A stretch of DNA of 64,000 nt from Gnetum montanum (taxonomy: Eukaryota; Streptophyta; Gnetopsida; Gnetales; Gnetaceae), in assembly GCA_015680685.1 (NCBI GenBank), contig MNCI01013900.1, positions 1 through 64,000 on the forward strand. Reading direction: 5' to 3'. The translations under genes were made by a program, and so were the position numbers. Shown piece by piece: positions 11,824 to 23,770 of this stretch; the first letter of the stretch is position 1, and the number at the start of each line of letters is the position of its first letter. The notes under the pieces are model-generated. The model was not told the origin of the DNA, made no database searches, and worked only from the letters and a program-made list of their open reading frames with translations.

Positions 11824-14800
11824 ATGAAAATGAACCTTGTTAATGCCTCAACTACTACCTTGAACTTGGAGTTAGCTCATCCCATGCAACATGTGGTAGA
11901 CATTGAGCAACCACTTAGCTCGGTGTGGCCACAATGGTAGTCTCTTAGACTTCAACACTAATCACCTAAACACATGATACTTGATGATGAACGATACAAC
12001 TTTTTGTGTGCAAAAATTCAAGTGGGCCTACCATTGGACCACCAGGAAATGGAAGAAAAGCATAGTTTTGAAATTATTCACCAAAATAGAAAAGANCGGG
12101 CCTACCATTGGACCACCAGGAAATGGAAGAAAAGCATAGTTTTGAAATTATTCACCAAAATAGAAAAGAGTTCCTCCTTACCCCTGGCGTGGTCATACTG
12201 CTCACTAAATCTTTCAAATGGATTTTGGACCAACATATTAGGATGAGTGGGTTAAAAGAGTAGGATTTGTTATTCAACTATGATGAACCCCTATAAGATG
12301 GACAAGAGGAATTTGAGTCCCATTCTGACAATGGTGTCTCGCTTTATGTCTCAGCCTCACAATCTAAATCTATATTTCTACCACACTAGTCGCAGTGTTC
12401 TGCCTTCTTTGAGGTAGCTATGACACTTTTGCAACCTAAAAATTTGTTGGTGATAGCTATCCACCCAGTCCTATCTATGCAACAGAACATTGGACCTTCT
12501 GTCCCTTTTTCCTTTTTCATTTCCTTGTAATCTATTCAACCTTCACAACCAATGTTTGTGATGCCAACACTACCATATGTGCACACCATGCCCATATCAC
12601 AGCCATAAATGAGTCACATTTCTATCATTCTAGCTATATCAATCCCACCACCAACAATAGATCCAACCTCAACTGCATGGTAGGTAGCAACATCTTTACC
12701 TACTATTCAATTTTTCCAAATGCCATAGTACACACAGCTACAAATGTACCAAGCATCACATATGGCACAACCTACTATAGGACTATGGGCTGCTTCAATG
12801 GCCCCATCGATAGTACAACTAATGCAACCCTCTACAACATTCCCAAGTTTGGACCAAGCATTCCAGCTTATTCAAACCCTCACCAAGGATGTCAAGAGGC
12901 TTAAAGTAGCCAACTTAGAGATAGTCCATGTAACAGACTTCTCTTAGGATGATTCCATTAGCCCCATTGTTCCTCTACTCACACTGCCTCCTAGGGTCCA
13001 ACTTCCCTAATTTATGAAATACAACAGTGAGGGTGACCCAAATGCCCACTTAGTCACTTTTTGTTTGGAGTCCTTATTACTATAAGCATGGCTACATGTG
13101 GTTATCTGTGTCTTTGCCATGTCTTTGACTGGCAAAGCTTTAGATTGGTATTGCACGCTTTCTTGAGCATCTGTTTCAACTCTAAAGGAGTTGCTAAGCT
13201 AGTTTGTAACCTTCTTCAATTATAACTTGAAGCCAAAAACCATGTTGTACCTTCTCATGAATGTTAAGCAAGAAGTGCTAAAGCTAGTGCAAAAATTCAT
13301 ACAATGTTGGAGTGCCTCTCTAAATGAGATTCATGAGCCAATCGCTAAAACCCACTTGCTAGCCATTTTTAAAGGTGCAATAAATGATTTTATTAAATCA
13401 AAGCTATACTATTTAGGCACTCCCTTAGCCAAGCTTTTGCTCAAACAAAGAGCATACAGGATGCGGTAGAGGCCAACAAGGACTTGGCTTACATAGCCTA
13501 CAAGAATGCACATGCAAAGAGAGACAAGGAAAAGGGGAAATCAATGACAACCACTATGGTGGCTATGGTTGATGAAGCCAAGCCCAACAATAATAGGCAA
13601 GTGGCTAAGGCACCTAAGGCCCTAGCCAATACCAGCAAAAAATCAAGTTCTGGTAATGCAGGAACCAATGAACCTGCGTCATCAGTGGCGATGGGGCAAG
13701 CTTCCTCAAGGCCAAACTTTAAGCGCAAGGATCACTCAAAATACATCTCTTTGCCGATCAAGCTATTAGAGATTTTGGATTAATTACTTAGTGCTGGGTG
13801 CATTCAGCACAAGAAAATGTTAGAGGATGATTGTAAATGCCACGAGAGGTATTGTGAGTTCCTATGAGACCCCTCTACGGCTATGCCTAATGAGCCTCCG
13901 ATACCAAAAAATTTTAGGTTGGATCGGTTCTGTAACTACCATCAATTGCATGGTCATGACATAGATTACTACCTAGTGCTGAAGGATGATATCCAATGCA
14001 TGATCGATCAAGGCAAGCTGGTCCTTGATGAAAGTAATCTTGTCCAGCTGGAGAACCAGTCCATGAACGTCTATAAGGACCCATTAAATAGTAGCAGTGC
14101 AGGATATATCATTAATGCTATCAACGTTGATGATTATGCAAAGCCAATACATGAACCATTTATTGTTCGAGTGCCTTTCGGTGATGTTGAAGCTTCAACA
14201 TCAAATAGGCCACAATCTTCCTTTGTCATCAAGGCATCATCTCGGGTGCTTGTAACACCCTTCATGGTTAGGGCCCTACAGCATGTTGTGGCAACAACCT
14301 AGACACCTTTTTTCATAAGGATGCCAAAATTTGTAGACCCCCCATTTGCCTAGGATCCAGTGGTGGGGACTACATTGCAACCTACCTACCCAAAGAAATG
14401 TGACAAGCATCTGGTCAATAAGATGGCTAGGGAATGCATTGAACTAGGTCCCCCTAAGCCTATCCCCTTATTAGCAGTTCCCATGGCCCCATCATCTAAG
14501 GTCACCAACACAGACATGCACATTCAACAAGGAATCACCAAGGCTCAGAGGCCCATTTTCCATTCAAAAGCAAAGTCTCCTCCTCCTTGAGAAATCCATC
14601 TCTTAGGGCATATGGAGGAGATAAAGACCACCAAACAACTGGATGGTGGAAAAGATTTTCTAGATGCACTCACATAGGTCAAGCAGACTCTAAAACAAAA
14701 GAATACAACTTTGAGACTATACGATCTAATTATGACATCCCATGCCCATTGTGAAGCATTGGTTCACATGTTGGCATCCATTCCCATTAAGGAATACATG

Positions 14801-15547
14801 CTAGCAGAGCAAAAGGCTATCCATGTTGTAATGCTTTAGCCTGCAACTAGAGAACCAAGGTCAACACTTTTGACCTTTCGTGATGAAGCCATCAAAGCTG
14901 ACCTTGAGAAGGATCAAGTAACTACTGTGCCCATGTTCATAACAATTCGTGTAGGTTAGTATAAGATTCGTAGGGTGCATGTCGATGATGGGGTAGCAAC
15001 CAACGTTGTTCCATTCCCCATTGTCGATAAGCTTAGCTTGGTGGATCATATTAGGACAATAACAATGGCGTATTTAAAATCCTTCAATGAAGCACATGTG
15101 GTTGTCAAGGGGATAGTCACGATTGATTTCGTGGTAGGGGGATAATTCCACACTAACATAGAGTTCATCATGGTTGAAGAGATGCTTGGATTCAACCTAA
15201 TCTTAGGGAGATCTTAGTTAGTCCAACTAAGGGTTGTCTCTTCACCAATCCACCAAGAGATCCACTTACCTCATCAGGGTGGAGAAGTGGTGATCTTTGG
15301 TAACAACATAGCCCCTCAGACCATCAACAATGTAGACACTGAGTAAGGGTCAGAGGTAGAGGTCTCTAAAGATACACCACCTATTTGCAATAAGAGTCAA
15401 TGTTGTTCAGCCAATGAACCAAGCAAAATGAGCGATCTCCATGAGGAAGCTCTTTGGGTAGAATTGCCCTTCTCTATGGCAAACGACGACCTAGGGGAGT
15501 ATTTCCTTATGCCTTCTAGGCCTTATGCGCTTCCTAACCCACATTAG
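11824..15547 (+). pseudogene. gag: Decayed gag-protease of the Tat-like element
   Basis: The likely start is ATG 11,824 (MKMNLVNAST), 468 bp after the LTR. A capsid-type gag region lies at about 13,010-13,470, with words such as EGDPNAHLVTF, LTGKALDWY, FIQCW and IFKGAINDFIKSKLYYL, as in Retrotrans_gag proteins. Near 13,930-14,030 there is CNYHQLHGHDIDYY, matching the CxYHxxxGHxTxxC segment between gag and protease in this lineage (Cys replaced by Tyr). The aspartic protease core is at 14,981-15,004 (VDDGVATN), followed by a flap-like stretch. Several stops (TAG for Gln or Trp) and frameshifts interrupt it, and an assembly duplication lies at 12,025-12,168. It ends near 15,547. Confidence 0.75.
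12025..12168. other. 71-bp exact duplication around a single N (probable assembly join)
   Basis: The 71 bases from GGGCCTACCATTGGACCACC to AATAGAAAAGA occur twice in a row, separated only by an N at about 12,096 and a C. Outside this stretch the sequence is single-copy. Exact identity in an element that is otherwise heavily decayed points to overlapping contig ends left unmerged, not to a biological duplication. It adds false codons to the gag frame. Confidence 0.85.
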
Positions 15548-15714
15548 GTTAGGAAACATCTGCATGATTAGGGCATGTCCCTAACTTGCTTGCCTGTCTA
15601 ACTTGTCTTTAGCCCCTTTTGTTTCTATAGTTTCAATTTGTGTTATGTTTACTTCTTGCATTAGTTATGCTTTCATTTAGTTGCGAAAAGAAAAAAACAA
15701 AAATAAAAGAGAGA

Positions 15715-15925
15715 AGTGGGGCCCGAAATGGCCTTAAATTATTGCATGGCCTGAAATGGCCTTAAGCTATTGCATGACTTGCCAAGGCCTGAAACTGGCA
15801 ACTAACTTCCTTTTACATGATGGCCCGAAATGGCCTTAAACTAGTGATGGCCCGAAATTGCCTTAAACTATTGATGGCCCACAATGGCCTTAAACTAGCA
15901 ATGCATGGGGCCCACAAGGGGCCTA
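15715..15925 (+). repeat. Minisatellite of GATGGCCCGAAATGGCCTTAAACTA-type units
   Basis: About seven degenerate units of roughly 25-35 bp contain GGCC(T/C)GAAATGGCCTTAAA. It lies just after the gag-protease frame. The core CCTTAAACT(A/G)GCA is also the core of the longer minisatellite at 23,285-23,770 and appears once at 19,585-19,600. The array has no coding potential. Confidence 0.75.
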
Positions 15926-17989
15926 ATTACCTCAACAAAAAAATCCAAAGTTAGATTAACTAAGATACAAGTTAAAATGATACCACCATAGATCAATACA
16001 TAAACAAAATAAATATCATGCCTTTCATTAAATCATAAACAAAATACATAGTCTAGGATTAAATCCACATCAAAAGATACAAAAATTGCCCAACAATAGG
16101 ACTACATCTCAAATGCTTTAAATGTGTATTAATGGGAAACTAAGGCTCTTCCCCTCCATCATTATCTGCTACTCTGCTAGGTCCTATGTCTTCACCTAGA
16201 TCCTATGTAAAACAAAAACAAAATGATAAACCAATCAATAAATAGGATAACATGTGAAATTTTTATGAAATGAATAGCAATAACATAAATTTAACCAACT
16301 TGAGATGGGCCTGCATCCATGTCTAGGGGCATCCTATTGAGGCCAGCCTCTAGGTGTCAGGGGATTTCCTCCTCTGTCATGTGTGTCCAATCCTCCTCTC
16401 CCAAATCAACACCTGCAAGGGTCTTCCCTTTCTCCATGGCCATTCATACAAGTGGCCTTGGAGAAAATGTGGCAGATGTAACCTCTCTAGAAGGAACAAC
16501 AATTTCCCTCTCTAGGGACTCACTAACCACTAGGTCTTTCGCAAACTTGTTGTAAGCTTGCGTCGCACTGATGGCATCAAGTAATATGTCGCAACCTCGA
16601 CACTTCACAGACTCATCCCTATATTTCTTATGATAGGCTACACATTCCATCTTGTAATGGTACTTGTGATTTTTTTAAGTCTATCCCCACTCATATACTT
16701 TGACACTATAGTCCTTCTAGTCTTGGTTTGTCTAAGCCAAGAGATCCATCTGCAAGCGCTACTCAATAACCTCGTGAGTAGCCTCATTCTTGCCCTTGAT
16801 GGTTGATCAATACTTGGCATAGTCAATCACAGCTGTAGGCAAGCTACTGTCTAATTTACTGTGGGCCATCAAGAAGTTGTACCGTGACTACAAATCTTCT
16901 AGTTGAGCTACCTAGTTCACAATAGTACATCCTAAGACAATTGATGTGACCTCCCTGGACTTGGCTATAGCTGTAGTAAACAAAAGTAGAATCATCAACA
17001 TAATGAAAATGTAAAAATAAAAAGTGCATGAAAATAAACAAGCGACACAACTTACCTGGCACAAATGGTATGGGGAATGGTGGTACTGGGACTGAAACCT
17101 CTTCTACACTGGGTATTCGAGATGTCCACTCAACATCCAGCTAGCTGAGATCCCACAACTTCACAAAGGATTTGCAGTATCTAGTAGGATAATTTGTCAT
17201 ATCTACCCCAATTTATCCTATAACACTAACACACATGTTCTTAGTAGATGAGAACTCTTGTAGGGCTATTTGAACCAGGGCTAATATCCCTTCTCCATTG
17301 TGAATGCCATTTTCATCAATAAAAAATTTGGCAATAAGCAAAAAAGTAGTAAGCATTCTAAGTCATGAGATAAAAAAAGAAAAGAGAGAGAAGAAGAAGG
17401 AAAAATCACAATAAGGCTCACCCTCTAGTGTAGTAAATTGTTCTAGGTGGATTCTAGAAGGTTATGTGCACATGACGGGTAAGGAATACCATGTTGTATT
17501 ATAGTAACACTAGAACTCAGCCATCTCCCAAATACAAGATAAGAGCCTCATGCCTTTCTTGTCCTGGCTTGAGCTTCCTATCAATTTGCCTTCAATAGGT
17601 TCATTTGACATGAATTTCAAGATACCTTTGTTTGCTCTAGACAACAATGTCTTGACTAGGACACTTGCTGCTTTCGCAAACAAGTGTGACCATATGATCA
17701 CACTGAAATGATGAAGTAGGAATTCTAAGAATTCCTATGCACGCTCCCAAAACTAGATCACTTAGTATCCTATGCACACATTTGGTGCAGGGACATTTGG
17801 CATGGGATCACTCATACAACACAGGATCCCTACTAGTTCCACCACAATGAGGGCAAGTTTCAGTAGGACTCTACAATGCCATAGTAACGAAAGCATTAGT
17901 ACTGGAAAGGGTAACAAAAACAACAAAAGTAACAAATAAATGATGCATGAAATAACATTAAGTAACATAAAAATAAAAACTAATGCTTA

Positions 17990-18440
17990 CAAGTTGTACA
18001 ATATTAAAAAGAACTCAAAATGTTTCTAACTATTGGTCATGCTACCCACAGAGTGTGACACTTTCTAAGAAAAAGTTTTTCTAAGTGTTTGTGACACTCC
18101 CAGAGAGTGTGAAAACTATTGAACAACTGGCAAAAAATTTGAAAAATTTTCTAAGTGTTGGTCAAATTGCCAAGGAGCGTAACACCTACAGAGTTATTGA
18201 CAAAAAAGTTGCACAAATTTTTCAAGTATTGATCATTCTCCCAAGAAGCGTGACAACTATAAAAAATAACTAGCAAAAAATTTGAAAAGTTTTTCTAGTA
18301 CTAGTCATGCTACCAGGGAGAATGCAATTGCAGAATTACTAGCAAAAGGTTGCAAACATTTGCCAAGTGTTGGTCACACTCCCAGGGAGTGTGACAATTG
18401 CAGAATGTGCAAAATTTTTCAAACATTGGACATAGAAATA
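17990..18440. repeat. ~85-bp tandem repeat with a long palindrome in each unit
   Basis: About five degenerate units contain (T)CTAAGTGTTGGTCACACTCC, the matching right arm, then ACTGGCAAAAAATTTGAAAA. At ~18,370-18,392 the arms GTCACACTCCC and GGGAGTGTGAC are perfect inverted repeats around a single A. Other units keep imperfect versions (CACTCCCAGAGAGTGTGA, CATGCTACCAGGGAGAATG). It lies within the antisense unit, between the candidate first exon and the NIF-like exon, so it would be intronic. Confidence 0.75.
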
Positions 18441-18489
18441 CTAAAATGTTTCTAACTTTTTGTCACACTCTCAAGGATGCCCAAAGGTT

Positions 18490-18800
18490 GACCCCCTCAA
18501 CTGAGACCTATCCCACGATGTAGGATATCAAGAAAAAAAATCTTTATCTTGTGTTGTGACATAAGATACCCATGGAACCTCTATCCTATCCCACGATGTG
18601 GAACACACAGAAAACCCTATCCCATCCTGCTGTGCAGAACATGTAGGAAAACCTTGCTACATGACATGGGATGTAGGACACCCAAAACCCTCATAATGTA
18701 TACTAATAGTACATGTAAAACCCCTACGCCATTCCATAGTGTAGGGTGTTACAAAAAACCTCGCCCCATCCCACGAAGCTGAACGCTTAGAAACCCTTGC
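18490..18800. repeat. Second degenerate repeat, CCTATCCCACGATGTGGAACAC units
   Basis: About five copies of a ~50-60-bp unit have the core CC(T/C)ATCCCACGATGTGGAA followed by CACxxAxAAAACC. Further partial copies with GACATCCCATGTCTTGTGCA occur at 19,330-19,430. It adjoins the palindromic array and shows no coding signal. The apparent open frame at 18,814-19,314 on the plus strand runs over the same low-complexity spacer. Confidence 0.6.
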
Positions 18801-19294
18801 CAAAACCCTTACCGTGGTGCAAGCTGTCTTCAAACCCTTGATCCCAAAACAAAAGCAAAAATGGGGTAAGAAAAGGAAAAGAAGTAAGATCCATGGTGCA
18901 CATTCCCTCCCTGGCTATGGCATAGTGGCTATGGCAGTGGTGGTAGTGGCAATGATCCCTACTCATAGCAAGCCATTTTATAAGCCCCCAAATCTCAAAG
19001 CCCAAACACGTGGAAAGAAGGAAGGAACAAAAAATCATAAGTGGAGCTTGATGACCTACCTGGCAGATATCATATCTTTGCACTCCTCAACGCATGCCCT
19101 AGGAAGATGTCATAGGGTGTGCTCACCTTCATCAATGTTGGCAAGGCTGGGGTATCTATGCTTGCTCTTGCATGCCATCTTCTATTGTCACGCTCTGGAT
19201 TTCCTTTGGTGGCTGCTATGCTCTACCTTGGCTGGCTACACTCAAATGACTGTTGGCTCTAACAATAAAAATGATAGGTTTACCATAGGTAAAA

Positions 19295-19306
19295 CCTCTA
19301 TTTATA
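19295..19306 (-). promoter_or_regulatory. TATA box of the antisense unit
   Basis: The minus strand reads TATAAATAGAGG, an exact match to the strong plant TATA consensus. It lies 117 bp upstream of the candidate start ATG at 19,178, a normal distance for a plant promoter with a ~90-nt leader. It points away from pol and toward the NIF-like exons. Confidence 0.65.
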
Positions 19307-19784
19307 CCCTTTAGGATCAAGTGACACATCACCCCTCTAGGACATCCCATGTCTTGTGCATAACGCGGGATGCTCCATGGCTCATGCATAATGTGGAATG
19401 TCCCATGTCCCATGTAGCGTAACACCTAGAGTTAGAAAAATTTTCTAACTTTTTCAACTTCTTACACTTAGAATTTTTTTTCTTGTATTTTTTGTTTGCC
19501 TAATAAACGTTCAACTTGGTCCCATGTCCAAACCTTTCAAGCCTTGCTTAGACTTACACCCCCCACACAGTCTATGGTCCTACTATGACCTTAAACTGGC
19601 AATTTTGTGACAAATCAAGGCCATAGGAAAGAACACAAAATAATAATAATAAAATGTATATGAATAAATCACTTTAGATACTACATGGTTAATTTTCATA
19701 GCATTGTCTTCTTTATTTTATGCACTTTGCTTTATTAAAATAGGTCGCACTTGACATTTTTCTGGTTATTTTGCATGATCTCTT

Positions 19785-22700
19785 GAAAAATGATTGCATA
19801 CAAGAGTCTTCATTCATCCTTAGCCTTGACTAGACCTTATGGAAAATTCATGAGATGCACAAACACAAAACTTTTGAACTTCGAACTGCTTACCTATGAT
19901 ACCAACATAGCATCCCTAGAGACATCACTAGATTGGCCAAAACATCTAGTCCAAGCTCTAGACTTAGAAGCAGATGATGTGATCAAGGATCTCCTCATAG
20001 AAGTCCCTATAACAACATGCAAAGGTAAGGAAAAAACATTGAAACTTAGTTCCTTGCTAGAGCCTCAAATCCAATAGAGCATATCTAAAGTCCTTAGTGA
20101 CAATGTCAAGGTGTTCACATGGTCCTACAAGGACATGTCGGGCTTAGACCCACATATAATACAACATAACATTATTCTAGATCCACACATTAAATAATTA
20201 AACAAAAGGCTCATAAAATCAAGTCTGAGGTCACGTTGGCCACCCATGATGAGATCACTAATCTTTACAAAGCTGGTTTCATCTAAGTAGTTAACTTTGT
20301 AGACTGGGTTTTGAACATCATAGTTGTCCCCAAGAAAAATGAAGGTATAAGCATGTGCATAGACTTTTGAGACTTAAACAAGGAAACCATTAAAGATGAT
20401 TTCCCATTGCCTAGTATTGACCAACTCATTGACACTATGGCTGGTCATGCCTTGTTGTCCTTTATGGATGGGTTTTCGGTGTACAACCAAATTTGCATCA
20501 ACCCAGAGCACCAACTCACCACTACTTTCATGACCCCTTGGGGTACATTTTGTTATACAATGATATCCTTTAGACTAAAGAATTCTGGAGCAACATATCA
20601 ACGTGTAATGACATACATCTTTAGTGACTATTTGTTAGAATTGCTCAATGACTACATTGATGACATAGTGGTTAAGTCCAAAATGGCTCATGACCATGCA
20701 AATGACTTGGACCGTGTCCTCAAATGTTGTCATAGACATGAACTTAGGCTTAATTCCAAAAATTATGTCTTTGGCATTAAAATTGGTCGCATGTTAGGCT
20801 TTGAGGTATCAAAAACAGGAATACGCATAGACCTTGACAAGGTCAAGGCTATCACCAACTTGGCGCCACCAACAAACCTTAAGGAGTTATGTGGGTTACA
20901 AGGTAGGATACAATTCATATGTAGGTTTATTATAATATTGATAGATAAGTTACAACCAATGCAACATTTACTAAATAAAGGGATGAACTTTGAGTGGATA
21001 GCTCAAAGCCAAGAGGAATTTGATAACCTGAAAAAGGAGCTGGTTCAACTTCCAATAGTCTATTCTCCACAAAGAGATAAGCCTTTCTACATCTACCTTG
21101 CAACATCATACATGTCCATTACTTCCTTGCTTTGTCAAAAGTGAGACGATGGCTCCAAGGTTCCTATTTATTACTTAAGCCATGCATTAGTAGCACACGA
21201 GGCAAAATATAACGATGTGGAGAAAAAATATCTTACCTTAGTCTTTGCACCTAAAAATTGGAGACACTACCTTTTCTGTAGTCAAGTCAATGTCATCTAC
21301 AAGAGCAACGTACTTAGGACTATTACAAAAAACATATATGAAAGTAGAAAATAGCAAGGTGGAAGGAAATAACCATTAAATTTGACCTACACTACATAGC
21401 GTAGGCATTCACAAAAGGTCAAGCAATAGCTGCACAACTCATGGCTTCACCCATAGATGATTAAGCAACAATAGATCCAAAATTCCCGGATGAGCATGTC
21501 AACAGTATAAGCCAAGTATCTACAAGTTTCAAAGCCATTTTACACTTTGATGGTGCTTCGACCACACAAGGTGGTAGTGCCACTGCTGTTATCACATTCC
21601 CCTGCGAGGAAATCTAACCCTTTGCATACCACTTTGTATTTCTTTGTACAAATAATGTGGCAAAGTATGAAGGTCTCCTTAGAGGTATCTTAGCAGCTCC
21701 AGATTTAGAAATTCAAAACATAGCAGTCCAAGGTGATTTGTAGCTAGTTATTAACTAAGTTACAAATGTATACGCTTGTAAGGCACAACATCTACAACCT
21801 TACTGTGATTTGGAAAAACACTTGCTTAAAAAATTTGCAAGCATAGATGTCCAACATATCCCCCATAATGAAAATACCATAGTTGATGCACTAGCTATGT
21901 TAGCCTTAATCATAGCACCAAACATGTTTTCCACTTTGCCCTCTTCAATAGTGGACTACACTAAACCTATAATTCATACAACAAGCATCACATTCATAAG
22001 TATAGCTCATGTCCAAGAGTGGTATGATGATATTAAAGCATACCTCTAACAGGGAGAGCCCCCATAAAACTTAACATCTTCCCAAAAGGATGTAGTATGA
22101 AAATGATCATGATAGTACGTCCTCGTAGGTGACAGTACCTTGTGTTGTAGATCCTATGATTGAATACTATTAACTTGTGTTAGTGGTAGTGAATCACAAA
22201 AGATCATTGACCAAGTCCATGAAGGACTATGTGGGGGTCATATAGCTCCTAGGGTAGTGGCAGCAAAAATCAAACATCTAGACTATTACTGGCCTTATAT
22301 GGAGTGTGATTATGTCTCCAAGGTTAGGACATGTGACATATATTAGCAACATGGGAATCTAATGCATGTGTCACCTACTAAACTACATACTACACAAATC
22401 ATGTGTCCATTCCAATGTTTGGGGTTGAACATCATAGGGCCTATAACACCTAAGTCTTCCACAGGACATAGTTTCACCATTACTGCAACTAAGTATTTCA
22501 CAAAGTGGGTTGAAGCTATTTCCCTTAGGAAGACAACATCCTAGAAAGTTTGCAAATTCATTCTTGATAACATAGTGACCTGATTTGGTCTTCCCATGAC
22601 TATAGTCACAGACAATGGGCTCCAATTTAGCAATGTAGAAACCAAAGCCTTCTGTGAAAACCTTGGCATCAAACACTCTTTCTAGTCCCCATACTACTCG

Positions 22701-23261
22701 CAAGCAAACGATCAACTAGAGGCTACAAACAAGGTTGTTGTCAATCTCCTAAAGAGAATTCTTAACAATAGCAAGTGATGATGGCATGAACAATTAGTTT
22801 ACATACTATGGGCCTACCACACAACATGTAGAACCATGATAGGTAAAATGCCATATAGTCTTGTGTATAGATCTGAAGTAGTATTGCCTCTTGAATTTCA
22901 GGTCCCATCATTCCATATGATCCTCTCAAGCTTCATTGATGAAGTTTAGAACAACGAGTTGAGAACCATCAACCTTGACTCTATAGAGGAGGAGTGCATC
23001 CAAACACTTGATTGCATCGAGTGGTACCAAGAGAGGTAATGGCAAAAGCACCATCACAATAAGAATCAACTCCCAATCAAGAAAGGGTACCTAGTCCTCA
23101 AGGTCATCCACAAGCCCATGAATAAATTCTCAACCAACTGGGAAGGGCCTTTCTTGGTCACTAAGGTGTACGACAATAGAACATTTAAGCTTGCTAATCT
23201 AGATGGCAATGAGTTTTCCAATCCTATTAACCACTCGTACCTGAAGCCACATTACACCTGA
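19785..23261 (+). pseudogene. pol: Decayed pol of the Tat-like element: RT, RNase H, second RNase H, integrase
   Basis: RT (about 20,200-20,930) has FPLPSIDQLID, LSFMDGFSVYNQI, the active site YIDDIVVKSK (YIDD at 20,653-20,664) and SKTGIRIDLDKVKAI. The first RNase H is at 21,060-21,330. A second, archaeal-type RNase H at 21,540-21,910 has LHFDGAS, CTNNVAKYEGLL and HIPHNENTIVDALA, the Tat-lineage hallmark. Integrase (22,200-23,260) has a zinc-finger part (HEGLCGGHIA) and a DD35E core: the first Asp is now Asn (22,428-22,430), the second Asp is at 22,611 and the Glu at 22,719, exactly 35 residues apart. It ends NWEGPFLVTKVYDNRTFKL...LKPHYT near 23,261. Numerous stops and at least three frameshifts interrupt it. 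Confidence 0.85.
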
Positions 23262-23284
23262 CATGTAGTACCACATTGATGACA

Positions 23285-23770
23285 CAAGGTAAGTAAACAT
23301 CCGTTATGATGTTAAACTGGCACAACAATCTGCTATGACATTAAACTGGCACAAAACATCCTTAGGCTATGACATTAAACTGGCACCCACAACATGGTCC
23401 GATATGATCTTAAACTGGCCATCTACCATCTACTATGATGTTAAAATGGCATAGAACATCCTTGGGCTATGACGTTAAACGAGCACACACAGTATGGTCC
23501 ATTATGATCTTAAAATGGTCATTCGCTGTCTGCTATGACATTAAAGTATCACAGAACGTCCTTGGGCTATGATGTTAAACTGGCACCCACAACATGATCT
23601 ACTATGACCTTAAATTGGACATCCACTATCTGCTACAACGTTAAACTAGCATAGTGGTTTGCTAGGATCTTAAACTAGCATATCATGATCTACCCAGACC
23701 TTAAACTAGAAATGTGGTTTGCTGGGACCTTAAACTAGCACAACAGGCAATCTACCAAGACTTAAAATTA
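23285..23770 (+). repeat. ~30-bp minisatellite with TTAAACTGGCA core after integrase
   Basis: About 15 degenerate units of 28-38 bp have the form GCTATGACNTTAAACTGGCA followed by CCACAACATGGTC. It starts about 25 bp after the pol stop. The core matches that of the shorter array at 15,715-15,925 on the other side of the antisense unit. It has no coding potential. Confidence 0.85.

Larger units (their letters stand above)
16140..19306 (-). pseudogene. Antisense spliced gene with FCP1/NIF-like phosphatase exon
   Basis: The unit runs against the retrotransposon. The TATA box TATAAATAGAGG is at 19,306-19,295. A candidate first exon, ATG 19,178 (MACKSKHRYPSLANIDE) to donor GTGAGC, ends at 19,127. 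An exon at 17,901-17,422 reads KLALIVVELVGIL, then EFLEFLLHHFSVIIWS and later VLVKTLL. This resembles the FCP1/NIF (HAD) domain: the hydrophobic-DxxG(L) motif I, with the first Asp now Glu, then RPGxxEFLxxxxxxFxVxIWS. A shifted frame further on has NPPRTIYYTRG, like the NPP motif of these proteins. Further exons are 17,365-17,056 (FFIDENGIHNGEG), 16,970-16,296 (a charged region around KMECVAYHKKY) and 16,202-16,140 (ending DNDGGEEP). Introns are GT-AG. Stops are present, so it is probably dead. The domain assignment is from motif reading only. Confidence 0.6.

Noticed and set aside
18814-19314. 166-codon open frame on the plus strand, the longest outside gag and pol in the Tat-like element
   Set aside because: It runs across low-complexity spacer and the antisense first exon, has odd composition (His/Cys/Leu patches) and matches no motif. 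The minus strand shows better gene structure (TATA, ATG, donor).
22383-22715. 110-codon minus-strand frame over the integrase
   Set aside because: It is the reverse of the conserved DD35E region, a shadow of the pol coding strand.
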